Assembly: GCA_964520895.1 (NCBI GenBank)
Contig: CAZFOR010000002.1
Coordinates: 1-61,794, forward strand
Source: SIG350 sp964520895
GTDB lineage: Bacteria > Bacillota > Clostridia > TANB77 > SIG350
Direction of reading: 5' to 3'
DNA length: 61,794 bases
This document shows positions 16,586 to 24,288 of the stretch, piece after piece. Positions within the stretch are counted from its first letter, which is position 1. Every line of letters starts with the position of its first letter. The position numbers and the translations under genes are program-made. Under the pieces are notes generated by a model. The model had not been told where the DNA came from. It saw only the letters and a list, made by a program, of their open reading frames with translations, and made no database searches.

Positions 16586-18547
16586 ATGATGTTTAAACTA
16601 CAATGTGAATATAAACCAAGTGGTGACCAGCCACAGGCAATTGAAAAATTGGTTAATGGAATAAATAATGGAGAAAAAAGTCAAGTATTAATGGGTGTTA
16701 CTGGCTCTGGTAAAACATTTACAATGGCAAATGTTATTCAAAAAGTTCAAAAACCAACATTAATTCTTGCTCATAACAAAACATTAGCTGGACAATTATA
16801 TAGTGAATTTAAAGAGTTGTTTCCAGAAAATGCTGTTGAGTATTTTGTATCTTACTATGACTATTATCAACCAGAAGCATATATGCCAACAACAGACACA
16901 TATATAGAGAAGGATTCTTCTGTAAATGATGAAATAGATCAAATGAGACATTCAGCAACAGCATCTTTATATGAAAGGAAAGATGTAATAATTGTATCAA
17001 GTGTTTCTTGTATATATGGATTGGGTGATCCAATAGATTATGATAAAATGGTACTATCATTAAGACCAGGAATGACTAAAAGTAGAGATGAAGTATTAAA
17101 AAGATTAGTAGAAATGCAGTACACAAGAAATGAAATTGAATTCAAAAGAGGTATGTTTAGAGTAAAAGGGGATGTAGTTGAAATATATACCTCTGAATCT
17201 AGTAATAGAGTAGTTAGAATTGAATTTTTTGGTGATGAAATAGACAAAATAGCTGAAATCCACCCTATAACAGGTAAAGTAATTGGATATAGGGATTATG
17301 TTATAGTTTTTCCCAAATCACATTATGTTACAACAAAAGAAAAAATGGAAAATGCTATAACAGAAATTGAAAAAGAATTAGAAGAAAGAGTAAAATATTT
17401 TAAAGATAATAATAAACTAATTGAAGCACAAAGAATAGAGGAAAGAACAAACTTTGATATTGAGATGTTAACAGAAACTGGATTTTGTCAAGGTATTGAA
17501 AATTATTCAAGGATAATTAGTGGCAGGCAACCTGGTTCTGCTCCATATACATTAATAGACTATTTCCCAAAAGATTTCTTACTTATGGTTGATGAATCAC
17601 ATGTAACAATTCCTCAAATTAGAGCTATGTATAATGGTGATAGAGCTAGAAAAACAACATTAGTAGATTATGGTTTTAGATTACCATCTGCTTTTGACAA
17701 TAGACCATTAAAGTTTGAAGAATGGGAAAAGAAGATTAATCAGGCAATTTATGTATCTGCGACACCAGCAGATTATGAAAAGGATATGTCAGACAATATT
17801 GTGGAACAAATTATTAGACCAACAGGTTTAATTGATCCAGAGATAATTGTTAAACCTGCTACTAATCAAGTAGATGATTTGATAAATGAAATAGGTGGTG
17901 TAATTGAAAAAGGACAAAGAGTATTAGTAACTACACTTACTAAAAAAATGGCAGAGGACTTAACTGAATATCTGAAAAATATTGATATTAAGGTTAGATA
18001 TATGCATTCAGATATTGATACATTAGAAAGACTTGAAATTATTAAAGAGCTTAGATTAGGTGTAATAGATGTATTAGTTGGAATTAATCTATTAAGAGAA
18101 GGATTAGATTTACCAGAGGTATCGTTAGTTACTATATTAGATGCAGATAAAGAAGGTTTTTTGCGTTCTGAAAGGTCACTTATACAAACAATAGGAAGGG
18201 CTGCAAGAAACTCAGAGGGTAGAGTTATTATGTATGCAGATGAACTTACAGCTTCAATGGAAAAGGCTATATCTGAAACAAATAGAAGAAGAAAGATACA
18301 AAAGAAATATAACGAAAATAATGGTATTACTCCTAAAACAATTGTTAAAGATATTAGAGATACTATAAAAACACTTGTTGTGGAAGAGGAAAAGAGCAAG
18401 TACTCTACTGATAAGGATAAATCCATAAGTGAAATTATAGATGAATTAACAACTCAAATGATAACATATGCGAAAAATATGGAATTTGAGAAAGCAGCAG
18501 AGGTTAGAGATAAAATAAAGAGTTTGGAGAATTTAGAGGAAAATTAA
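16586..18547 (+). CDS. uvrB: UvrABC excinuclease subunit B
   Basis: UvrB is the damage-verifying helicase-like subunit of nucleotide excision repair; it is loaded by UvrA and recruits UvrC. The 653-residue protein shows Walker A GVTGSGKTFT (about 38-47), the beta-hairpin region YYDYYQPEAY, the DESH Walker B, helicase motifs V-VI (GINLLREGLDLPE, QTIGRAARN) and a C-terminal UVR motif (AKNMEFEKAAEVRDKIKSLE) that binds UvrC. The length is normal. Two ATG codons lie in tandem at 16586 and 16589. No SOS box is visible upstream. uvrA lies 5.7 kb downstream, not adjacent. Confidence 0.97.
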   Translation: MMFKLQCEYKPSGDQPQAIEKLVNGINNGEKSQVLMGVTGSGKTFTMANVIQKVQKPTLILAHNKTLAGQLYSEFKELFPENAVEYFVSYYDYYQPEAYMPTTDTYIEKDSSVNDEIDQMRHSATASLYERKDVIIVSSVSCIYGLGDPIDYDKMVLSLRPGMTKSRDEVLKRLVEMQYTRNEIEFKRGMFRVKGDVVEIYTSESSNRVVRIEFFGDEIDKIAEIHPITGKVIGYRDYVIVFPKSHYVTTKEKMENAITEIEKELEERVKYFKDNNKLIEAQRIEERTNFDIEMLTETGFCQGIENYSRIISGRQPGSAPYTLIDYFPKDFLLMVDESHVTIPQIRAMYNGDRARKTTLVDYGFRLPSAFDNRPLKFEEWEKKINQAIYVSATPADYEKDMSDNIVEQIIRPTGLIDPEIIVKPATNQVDDLINEIGGVIEKGQRVLVTTLTKKMAEDLTEYLKNIDIKVRYMHSDIDTLERLEIIKELRLGVIDVLVGINLLREGLDLPEVSLVTILDADKEGFLRSERSLIQTIGRAARNSEGRVIMYADELTASMEKAISETNRRRKIQKKYNENNGITPKTIVKDIRDTIKTLVVEEEKSKYSTDKDKSISEIIDELTTQMITYAKNMEFEKAAEVRDKIKSLENLEEN

Positions 18548-18563
18548 TTGGTATTATAACACA

Positions 18564-18608
18564 TAAAAAAACAATCTACTTAAAGGTTATAAGTAGATTG
18601 TTTTTTTA
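18564..18608 (+). terminator. Intrinsic terminator after uvrB
   Basis: ACAATCTACTTA (18571-18582) pairs with TAAGTAGATTGT (18590-18601), with an A-run before and TTTTTTTATT after. It separates uvrB from the toxin-antitoxin operon. Confidence 0.9.
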
Positions 18609-18653
18609 TTAAAGGTGTATATTAAAATAATTGTAATTTATTTGTAAAATGGA

Positions 18654-18684
18654 TTGACAATATTATAACTAATTAGTTATAATA
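18654..18684 (+). promoter_or_regulatory. Toxin-antitoxin promoter with overlapping palindromic operator
   Basis: TTGACA (18654-18659) and TATAAT (18678-18683) are spaced by 18 bases. A perfect 24-base palindrome at 18661-18684 (halves TATTATAACTAA and TTAGTTATAATA) fills the spacer and the -10. The antitoxin has an XRE helix-turn-helix, so this is the expected site for autorepression. Confidence 0.75.
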
Positions 18685-18701
18685 TACACGAGGTTGATTA
18701 A

Positions 18702-19046
18702 ATGATGGATATAATTTTCTACAATAATAACAATGGAGAAAGTGATGTTGAAAATTATATAATAAAATTTGGAAAAAATAAAAATACTAGAAATATATAT
18801 TATAAAATAATGCAATATTTAGAGCAAATTAAGAACAATGAAATTTTAAATAATAATATAGTAAAATATATAGGGAATAAACTATATGAGATAAGGGTAA
18901 ATAATGTTAGGTTACTTTTTTCTACTACTAGCAATGAGATAATCATATTACATTGTTTTACTAAAAAATCTAATAAAATATCAAAAATAGATATTAATAT
19001 TGCTATACAAAGATTAAAAAAAATAAATGGAGGTGAGAGTATATGA
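18702..19046 (+). CDS. RelE/HigB-like type II toxin
   Basis: This 114-residue basic protein belongs by pattern to the RelE/HigB (Gp49-like) mRNA-interferase family. The segment NKLYEIRVNNVRLLFSTTSNEIIILHCFTKKS (about 66-97) is the characteristic central sheet and C-terminal Lys-rich strand. Such toxins cleave mRNA at the ribosome and are held by the partner antitoxin. Toxin-first order and a 4-base ATGA overlap with the antitoxin are typical of HigBA systems. TGA is used as the stop. Confidence 0.82.
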   Translation: MMDIIFYNNNNGESDVENYIIKFGKNKNTRNIYYKIMQYLEQIKNNEILNNNIVKYIGNKLYEIRVNNVRLLFSTTSNEIIILHCFTKKSNKISKIDINIAIQRLKKINGGESI

Positions 19047-19483
19047 CTTGGGAGGAAATGGTTAAGAAGCATAATATATTAACAGATGAAGAAATAACAG
19101 AAATAGAAATAAAAAATAAAATATCATCTGAAATAATTAATGCAAGGGCATATAAAAAAATGACACAAAAGCAATTAGAAGAAATAACAGGAATGAAACA
19201 ACCTTTTATAGCAAGATTAGAAAAAGGAGATGTTGATATGAGGTTATCAACATTAATAAAAATAACAAAAGCATTAGGATTAAAAATATCTATATTACCA
19301 AATGATATTGTTAATATAGAAAACAATACATTAATGTTAGCAGAAGAAAAAGAAAAGTATTTTACTGATAGACAAGATGAAATAGATTATCTAATGAGCA
19401 AAATGGCAGAATGTGTATATAATATGGAATTTGAAAAAGCAATTGAAATAAGAGATAGAATAAAAAATTTAAAAGATAAATAA
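19043..19483 (+). CDS. HigA-like XRE antitoxin with C-terminal UVR motif
   Basis: This 146-residue protein has an XRE helix-turn-helix (about residues 34-82, MTQKQLEEITGMKQPFIARL) that should bind the toxin and the palindromic operator upstream. Its C-terminus (about 113-146) carries a UVR motif, NMEFEKAIEIRDRIKNL, matching the end of UvrB encoded 0.6 kb upstream (NMEFEKAAEVRDKIKSL). UVR motifs pair UvrB with UvrC and also occur in McsA and ClpC. HigA antitoxins normally lack one, so the fusion is unusual. The match extends to the DNA (AATATGGAATTTGA in both), which suggests local copying. Function of the added tail is unknown. Confidence 0.85.
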   Translation: MTWEEMVKKHNILTDEEITEIEIKNKISSEIINARAYKKMTQKQLEEITGMKQPFIARLEKGDVDMRLSTLIKITKALGLKISILPNDIVNIENNTLMLAEEKEKYFTDRQDEIDYLMSKMAECVYNMEFEKAIEIRDRIKNLKDK

Positions 19484-19509
19484 CTAATTTGACAAAAAAC
19501 TAAAATGTA

Positions 19510-19538
19510 TTGACAATTATTGTTAAAATATATATAAT
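19510..19538 (+). promoter_or_regulatory. Sense promoter of the type I toxin unit
   Basis: A consensus TTGACA (19510-19515), 17-base spacer and TATAAT (19533-19538) predict a start near G19545, just before the left arm of a long inverted repeat. Confidence 0.8.
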
Positions 19539-19607
19539 TTCTTTGGAATAAGGAAAAGCAGAAATGTGGTAACTATCTACTTATACATAAGATAAGGAGG
19601 TGGTTAT

Positions 19608-19634
19608 ATGGAAGAAATTTTAACAAGATGTTAA
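19608..19634 (+). CDS. Eight-codon leader peptide overlapping the toxin ORF
   Basis: AAGGAGGTGG is followed at normal distance by ATG and the codons for MEEILTRC, stopping at 19632-19634. The last sense codon overlaps the ATG of the hydrophobic peptide. The strong ribosome binding site serves this leader, so toxin translation may depend on coupling, as with mok/hok, or the two ORFs could be joined by a -1 shift. Confidence 0.5.
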   Translation: MEEILTRC

Positions 19635-19717
19635 ATACATCATTAGTAATAAACTTAATGATTTCCATTGTTGTAATCATCTTAACTATTGCAGTTGCAA
19701 TGTTAAGTAAAAGATAA
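19628..19717 (+). CDS. Small hydrophobic type I toxin-like peptide
   Basis: A 29-residue peptide, MLNTSLVINLMISIVVII followed by LTIAVAMLSKR, forms one predicted transmembrane helix with a basic C-terminal tail. This is the pattern of Fst/TxpA/BsrG-type membrane toxins of Firmicutes. The gene lies between two convergent consensus promoters and an antisense transcript would cover its 3' end. It has no ribosome binding site of its own; translation probably depends on the overlapping leader. Assignment rests on size, hydropathy and architecture, not on sequence identity to a named toxin. Confidence 0.65.
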   Translation: MLNTSLVINLMISIVVIILTIAVAMLSKR

Positions 19718-19756
19718 AAAGCAACACATCTCTGCATACCATTGAGATGTGTTGCT
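19712..19756 (-). terminator. Terminator of the antisense RNA
   Basis: AGCAACACATCTC (19720-19732) pairs perfectly with GAGATGTGTTGCT (19744-19756) around an 11-base loop. The T-run is only on the minus-strand side, so the hairpin ends the antisense RNA and may be read through in the sense direction. Confidence 0.8.
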
Positions 19757-19799
19757 AAAACAAACGAAATGGTTACCACATTTTGTGGATCCTTATTCT
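19712..19799 (-). ncRNA. Predicted antisense RNA (type I antitoxin)
   Basis: A minus-strand promoter at 19806-19833 should start an RNA near 19799 that ends at the hairpin 19720-19756, which on the minus strand is followed by TTTTTATCTTTT. The RNA of about 85-90 bases would be complementary to the toxin stop and 3' untranslated region. Confidence 0.65.
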
Positions 19800-19805
19800 G
19801 CTTAT

Positions 19806-19833
19806 ATTATATCATAAATAAAATATTTGTAAA
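19806..19833 (-). promoter_or_regulatory. Antisense promoter of the type I unit
   Basis: Read on the minus strand, TTTACA (19828-19833) and TATAAT (19806-19811) are separated by 16 bases, directed against the toxin gene. Confidence 0.75.
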
Positions 19834-19981
19834 TAGATTTTGTTATTTTTTTGTTAAAAAGACTAAAAAATAAAATAAAAGTGAAATACAAAAATATTGA
19901 TAAAAAAAGTTGTAAATTATTATTAAAACTATAAAATTATCTTAAATAAGCTAAAAAAATATATGAAATTACTTAAAATTG

Positions 19982-20010
19982 TAGACAAATTAAAAAAAAG
20001 ATATTATAAT
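19982..20010 (+). promoter_or_regulatory. Promoter of the SSB-like gene
   Basis: TAGACA (19982-19987), a 17-base spacer and TATAAT (20005-20010) give a 5' leader of about 110 bases. The stretch 19834-20123 is otherwise very AT-rich with no gene. Confidence 0.6.
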
Positions 20011-20123
20011 ATTATACAACTTTACATAATGTATATAATATACTAAACGATAAAAAGAATATTCTAAATATACAATAATAAGAATAATATGTAATAAACA
20101 AATGAAGGGAGCTAGGAATTTAT

Positions 20124-20759
20124 ATGAGTAACAATTTGTATGAGGAATACAATAGCGTGAAATTACAAGGGAAAATATTAACAGATATGGTATTTAATCA
20201 TGAGATATATGGGGAGAAGTTTTATTATTTTGAAATAGAGGTACCAAGACTTAGTGATAATGTTGATGTAATTCCTGTAATTATATCTGAAAGATTAATG
20301 ATAGATAATAATATAGAAAAAGGTGTAATCGTTAAAATTAATGCACAATACAGGTCATATAACAGTAATGAAAATGAGAAGAGTAGATTAGTTTTAATGG
20401 CTTTTGTAAAAGATATAGAAGTAATACAAGAATATATACAAGAAGAAACTTTAAATGAAATATTATTAAATGGATATTTGTGTAAAAAACCTATATATAG
20501 AACAACACCACTTGGAAGAGAAATAGTTGATATGTTACTTGCTGTAAACAGATCATATAATAAATCAGACTATATACCAGTAATTGCATGGGGAAGAAAT
20601 GCTAAATATTGTGAAAATCTAGAAGTAGGTAAAAATATAAAAGTAATTGGTAGAATTCAATCTAGACAATATGAAAAGAAATATCCAGATGGTACATCTG
20701 AGATAAGAAAAGCATATGAAGTGTCTGTAAATAAACTTGAGATAGTAGAAGAAAAGTAA
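20124..20759 (+). CDS. SSB-like protein with two OB-fold regions
   Basis: This 211-residue protein has a C-terminal region (about 105-210) with the SSB pattern LNGYLCKKPIYRTTPLGREI, then DMLLAVNRSY, IPVIAWGRNAKYCENL, and GRIQSRQYEKKY. The N-terminal half (about 9-100) has a similar but divergent OB-fold pattern. Normal SSB has one OB fold followed by an acidic DDDIPF-like tail; this one lacks the tail. It is therefore more likely an accessory single-strand binding protein than the housekeeping SSB, which is usually beside rpsF and rpsR. It stands alone between a promoter and a terminator. Confidence 0.75.
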   Translation: MSNNLYEEYNSVKLQGKILTDMVFNHEIYGEKFYYFEIEVPRLSDNVDVIPVIISERLMIDNNIEKGVIVKINAQYRSYNSNENEKSRLVLMAFVKDIEVIQEYIQEETLNEILLNGYLCKKPIYRTTPLGREIVDMLLAVNRSYNKSDYIPVIAWGRNAKYCENLEVGKNIKVIGRIQSRQYEKKYPDGTSEIRKAYEVSVNKLEIVEEK

Positions 20760-20784
20760 AAAATAAAATTAATTAAATGATAAC

Positions 20785-20818
20785 AAAAAAATATAGCAAA
20801 ATTTGCTATATTTTTTTT
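20785..20818 (+). terminator. Intrinsic terminator after the SSB-like gene
   Basis: TATAGCAAA (20792-20800) pairs with TTTGCTATA (20802-20810), flanked by an A-run and a run of eight Ts. Confidence 0.9.
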
Positions 20819-20909
20819 GCCGTTTTGTTGAAAAAAATAGTTATATATGATAATGTATAAGTAAATAAATATGTTAAAAATACAAACTATAAAGCGGAGT
20901 AATATAACT

Positions 20910-22979
20910 ATGATAAAAATAAAAGAATTAGTAAAAAGATATAAAAAATATGTATTAATATTGTTTTTTTGTATTTTGATAGAAATAATTGTATTTAATT
21001 ATAATAGTATAACAACAATTAATTTAGATAAAAAGATAATTAAAAGTACTGAGTTTAATATAAAAGGAATGGTTAAGGAAGAAAATCATTATAGAATTGT
21101 TGATGATGTTGCATATATAGAAATAAATAATATAAATAAAAATGTTAAATCATTATATTTGAATACTAGTAATAATAATTATGCAGAATCAAAATTTAAG
21201 TTATATTATACTGATGAAAGTACATCATTATACGATACTAACTATCGTTTAAATAGAAGAGATATAACTGTTCTTAATTCGTATGAAAGAAGTAAATATA
21301 TACCATGCAATTTTATTGGAAATACTCAAAATATAAAATTAGAATTTGATAGTTCTAAAGGAGGATATGTATATATTGAAAATATTATTATAAATGAACA
21401 TATACCTTTTTCAATGATTAATAGTATTATAAGAATAGCATTGGGATATCTAATTATTATAGGGTTATATAATTTGATAAATAATCCTATTTTAAAGGGA
21501 AAATTTAAAGAAGATAATAAAGCAATGAATGCAAAGATTATTGGTATAGTTTCAATTTCTTTTATAGCAATAATGTTTTCTTTAATAATGCTTTCTGGGA
21601 CATTAAAATATCAACATATAATTGATGGGGATTATTATGCTACGTCATTTATTGAATCATTAGCTAAGGGACGAGTAAACTTACCACAAGAGCCACCTGA
21701 AGAATTAGTTAATTTAGAAAATCCGTATGATTATTCACAAAGAAAAGACATTGATTGTTTATGGGATGTAGTATATTATAAAGGATATTACTATTTATAT
21801 TTTGGAATATTGCCAGCATTATTAGTATTTTTACCTATGAAATTATTATTTAATTTGCAACTTACAAGTACATGGGTTTTATTTATATTTAATATATTCT
21901 CAATATTTATGACATGCAAATTTTTACTGGAAGTTATAAAAAAGTGGTTTAGTAGTACTAAATATAATATGATATGTATTCTCATGATCTTTTTCTTGTT
22001 TTCTAATAAAATATTATGGATAACTGCAAGACCAGAATTTTATGAAATGGTAATATCAGTTGCTTACTTTTTCGTCATGACTGGGATGTATTATGCATTT
22101 AAATCTAATTTGTTTAATACGGAAAATAAGCTTAATTATAAGCAATTATGTATTTCATGCATTTGTTTGGCACTTGCTGTAGCGTGTAGACCTACTACTT
22201 TGCTTGTTTCAATATTAATTTTACCTAATTTAATTAAATTGTTTATTAATTCTATTAAACAGTTTAAAATAAATAAAAATGAGATATTTAAATTTATGGT
22301 TTATTGTGCTTTGCCATATATAATTGTTGGTAGTTGTTTGATGTTTTATAATTATATAAGATTTGAAAATCCATTTGAATTTGGAAGTAGTTATCAACTA
22401 ACAGTAACAGATAATAGAAATATGCATTTTTCATTATCAAGATCTGCAATAGGTTTATATAGTTATTTGTTTAGTTTTCCAAATATAACACCAGATTTTC
22501 CATTTGTAGTTTCAAATGACACTTTACCTTTTTATCAAGGAATATATTATAATAGTTCAGTTGGAGGAGGAATATTTGCTGTTGGAATATTGCCATTTGT
22601 ATTACTTCTACTGCCATTTTTATACAAAAATATTAAGGAAAAAAACAAACAATTATTATATTTTGTTTTACTTAGTATAGCAATTGGAATTTTAATAATT
22701 GTTATTGCAGCTAGTATGGCGGGTAATATAGGTAGATATATGGTAGATTGCGCGTGGCTATTTAACTTAACTACAATATTGATTATACTATTTATTTATG
22801 AAAAGTTATGTAATAATGATTTTTCTGAAAGTATTATTACTAGAATTATATTATTCTGTGTTGTAACATGCTCAATAATTAACTTTTTGTTAGCAATAAC
22901 AGGTGAAAATAATTTAATATATGAATTAAATATACAGAATTTTTATAAACTAAAATATTTATTTAGTTTTTGGATTTAA
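20910..22979 (+). CDS. Polytopic membrane glycosyltransferase-like protein (GT-C type)
   Basis: This is a membrane protein of about 689 residues. One N-terminal transmembrane helix is followed by an extracytoplasmic beta-rich domain (about 35-165), then ten or more transmembrane segments. A large first loop (YATSFIESLAKGRVNLPQEP) with acidic residues is typical of GT-C enzymes that use lipid-linked sugars. I chose ATG 20910 (GGAG upstream) over an in-frame ATG at 20871 without a ribosome binding site. The next gene encodes a GT2 enzyme of the polyprenyl-phosphate sugar synthase type, overlapping in spacing, so the pair probably makes and uses a lipid-linked sugar. No exact family is recognised. 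Confidence 0.6.
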   Translation: MIKIKELVKRYKKYVLILFFCILIEIIVFNYNSITTINLDKKIIKSTEFNIKGMVKEENHYRIVDDVAYIEINNINKNVKSLYLNTSNNNYAESKFKLYYTDESTSLYDTNYRLNRRDITVLNSYERSKYIPCNFIGNTQNIKLEFDSSKGGYVYIENIIINEHIPFSMINSIIRIALGYLIIIGLYNLINNPILKGKFKEDNKAMNAKIIGIVSISFIAIMFSLIMLSGTLKYQHIIDGDYYATSFIESLAKGRVNLPQEPPEELVNLENPYDYSQRKDIDCLWDVVYYKGYYYLYFGILPALLVFLPMKLLFNLQLTSTWVLFIFNIFSIFMTCKFLLEVIKKWFSSTKYNMICILMIFFLFSNKILWITARPEFYEMVISVAYFFVMTGMYYAFKSNLFNTENKLNYKQLCISCICLALAVACRPTTLLVSILILPNLIKLFINSIKQFKINKNEIFKFMVYCALPYIIVGSCLMFYNYIRFENPFEFGSSYQLTVTDNRNMHFSLSRSAIGLYSYLFSFPNITPDFPFVVSNDTLPFYQGIYYNSSVGGGIFAVGILPFVLLLLPFLYKNIKEKNKQLLYFVLLSIAIGILIIVIAASMAGNIGRYMVDCAWLFNLTTILIILFIYEKLCNNDFSESIITRIILFCVVTCSIINFLLAITGENNLIYELNIQNFYKLKYLFSFWI

Positions 22980-22996
22980 AGGGGGAAAAGTATTTT

Positions 22997-23971
22997 ATGA
23001 AAAAGATTGCAGTATTAATACCATGTTATAATGAGGAATTAACGATAAAGAAAGTTATTAATGATTTTAAAAAAGAACTGCCAGATGCTGACATTTATGT
23101 GTATAACAACAATTCAAAAGACAATACATATGATATTGCTACAAAAGAAGGAGCAATTGTAAGAAATGAATATAAACAGGGAAAAGGGAATGTTATAAGA
23201 AGTATGTTTAGAGATATTGATGCAGATATTTATGTTATGGTTGATGGAGATGATACATATGAAGCTAGTTTTGTTCATGAACTAATAAAACCAATTATTG
23301 AAGGTAAAGCTGATATGACAGTTGGTGATAGATTATCTAATGGTTTATATAAAAAAGAAAATAAAAGATTATTTCATAATTTGGGGAATAATTTAGTAAG
23401 GAAAATTATAAATATAGTATTTAAATCTAAATTAAAAGATATTATGAGTGGATATAGATGTTTTAATAAGATGTTTATTAAAAATATTCCAGTAATGAGT
23501 AATAAATTTGAAATTGAAACAGAAATGACATTATATGCTTTAGATAAGAATTATGTTGTAAAAGAAATACCAATAGTATATAGAGATAGACCAGAAGGAA
23601 GTGTTTCAAAATTAAATACTATTTCTGATGGAAGTAAAGTTATTAAGACGATTGTACAATTATTTAAAGATTATAAACCTAGAAAATTCTTTTATACAAT
23701 TGCAATACTTCTTTTTGTTTTAGCCTTAATAGTTGGAATACCAGTAATTTTAGAATATGTAAATATGAAGTATATTTATAAAATTCCATCAGCAGTTTTA
23801 GCTGCATCATTAATGATAATATCTATGATATCTATAATATGTGGAACTATATTAGATACTGTTGTTAAGAAAAACAAAGAAAACTATGAATTAAATATAC
23901 AAAGATATTTACAACTTGAAGAGATAATAAAAAACAATAAATTATGGAGGAATAATGAAAAAAATAGATAA
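22997..23971 (+). CDS. GT2 family glycosyltransferase (polyprenyl-phosphate sugar synthase-like)
   Basis: This protein of about 324 residues has an N-terminal GT-A domain: IAVLIPCYNEELTIKKVI, DNTYDIA, KQGKGNVIRSM and the metal-binding VDGDDTY (the DXD position), followed by SGYRCFNKMF. Two C-terminal transmembrane helices (about 235-290) anchor it. It should transfer a sugar from a nucleotide donor to a polyprenyl phosphate on the cytoplasmic face, feeding the preceding GT-C-like protein. ATG 22997 is chosen because GGGGGAAAAG precedes it. Confidence 0.85.
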   Translation: MKKIAVLIPCYNEELTIKKVINDFKKELPDADIYVYNNNSKDNTYDIATKEGAIVRNEYKQGKGNVIRSMFRDIDADIYVMVDGDDTYEASFVHELIKPIIEGKADMTVGDRLSNGLYKKENKRLFHNLGNNLVRKIINIVFKSKLKDIMSGYRCFNKMFIKNIPVMSNKFEIETEMTLYALDKNYVVKEIPIVYRDRPEGSVSKLNTISDGSKVIKTIVQLFKDYKPRKFFYTIAILLFVLALIVGIPVILEYVNMKYIYKIPSAVLAASLMIISMISIICGTILDTVVKKNKENYELNIQRYLQLEEIIKNNKLWRNNEKNR

Positions 23972-24124
23972 AGATATAAGAAAAATGATAAATTACTATA
24001 TGTTTAAATAGAAATAGTGGGTGTATGACATATATGAAGCTAATAGATTACTAAATAATGGCGTATATGGGATTTATACTGACTGTTTGATAAATAATCA
24101 AATACATGAAAACAGCAATTTATA
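23955..24124 (+). pseudogene. Small decayed ORF overlapping the end of the GT2 gene
   Basis: After TGGAGGAATA an ATG opens 18 codons (MKKIDKDIRKMINYYMFK), followed by TAG, one codon, TAG, and then 34 further codons with protein-like composition (WVYDIYEANRLLNNGVYGIY) to a TAA. The continuous frame with two close amber codons suggests a broken short gene. The product is unknown. Bases 24125-24175 hold nothing else that I can see. Confidence 0.35.
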
Positions 24125-24175
24125 ATTGAATTACTTATCTAAATATTAAATAATATAGAAATACATTATATTCTT

Positions 24176-24213
24176 AAAAGAAGAATTTACCTAAACTAAT
24201 TCTTCTTTTTTTA
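24176..24213 (+). terminator. Intrinsic terminator before uvrA
   Basis: AAAAGAAGAATT (24176-24187) pairs with AATTCTTCTTTT (24198-24209), then a T-run. Confidence 0.85.
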
Positions 24214-24288
24214 TTGTTATTCGTGTATATTTTTGATATACTTATATCGTTAAAAACTAATATAAAATGTTAATAAAAGGGGAAGAAA

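Larger units (their letters stand above)
19546..19799. repeat. Imperfect inverted repeat bounding the type I toxin unit
   Basis: The left arm 19546-19573 (GAATAAGGA then AATGTGGTAAC) is matched in inverse orientation by 19771-19799 (on the minus strand GAATAAGGATCC then AATGTGGTAACC). The two arms sit at the predicted 5' ends of the sense and antisense RNAs. Both RNAs therefore begin with nearly the same sequence, and a full-length sense RNA could pair its 5' and 3' ends. Confidence 0.75.

Noticed and set aside
19043..19046. An alternative genetic code with TGA as Trp
   Set aside because: TGA ends the toxin gene at the ATGA overlap and conserved Trp positions use TGG throughout.
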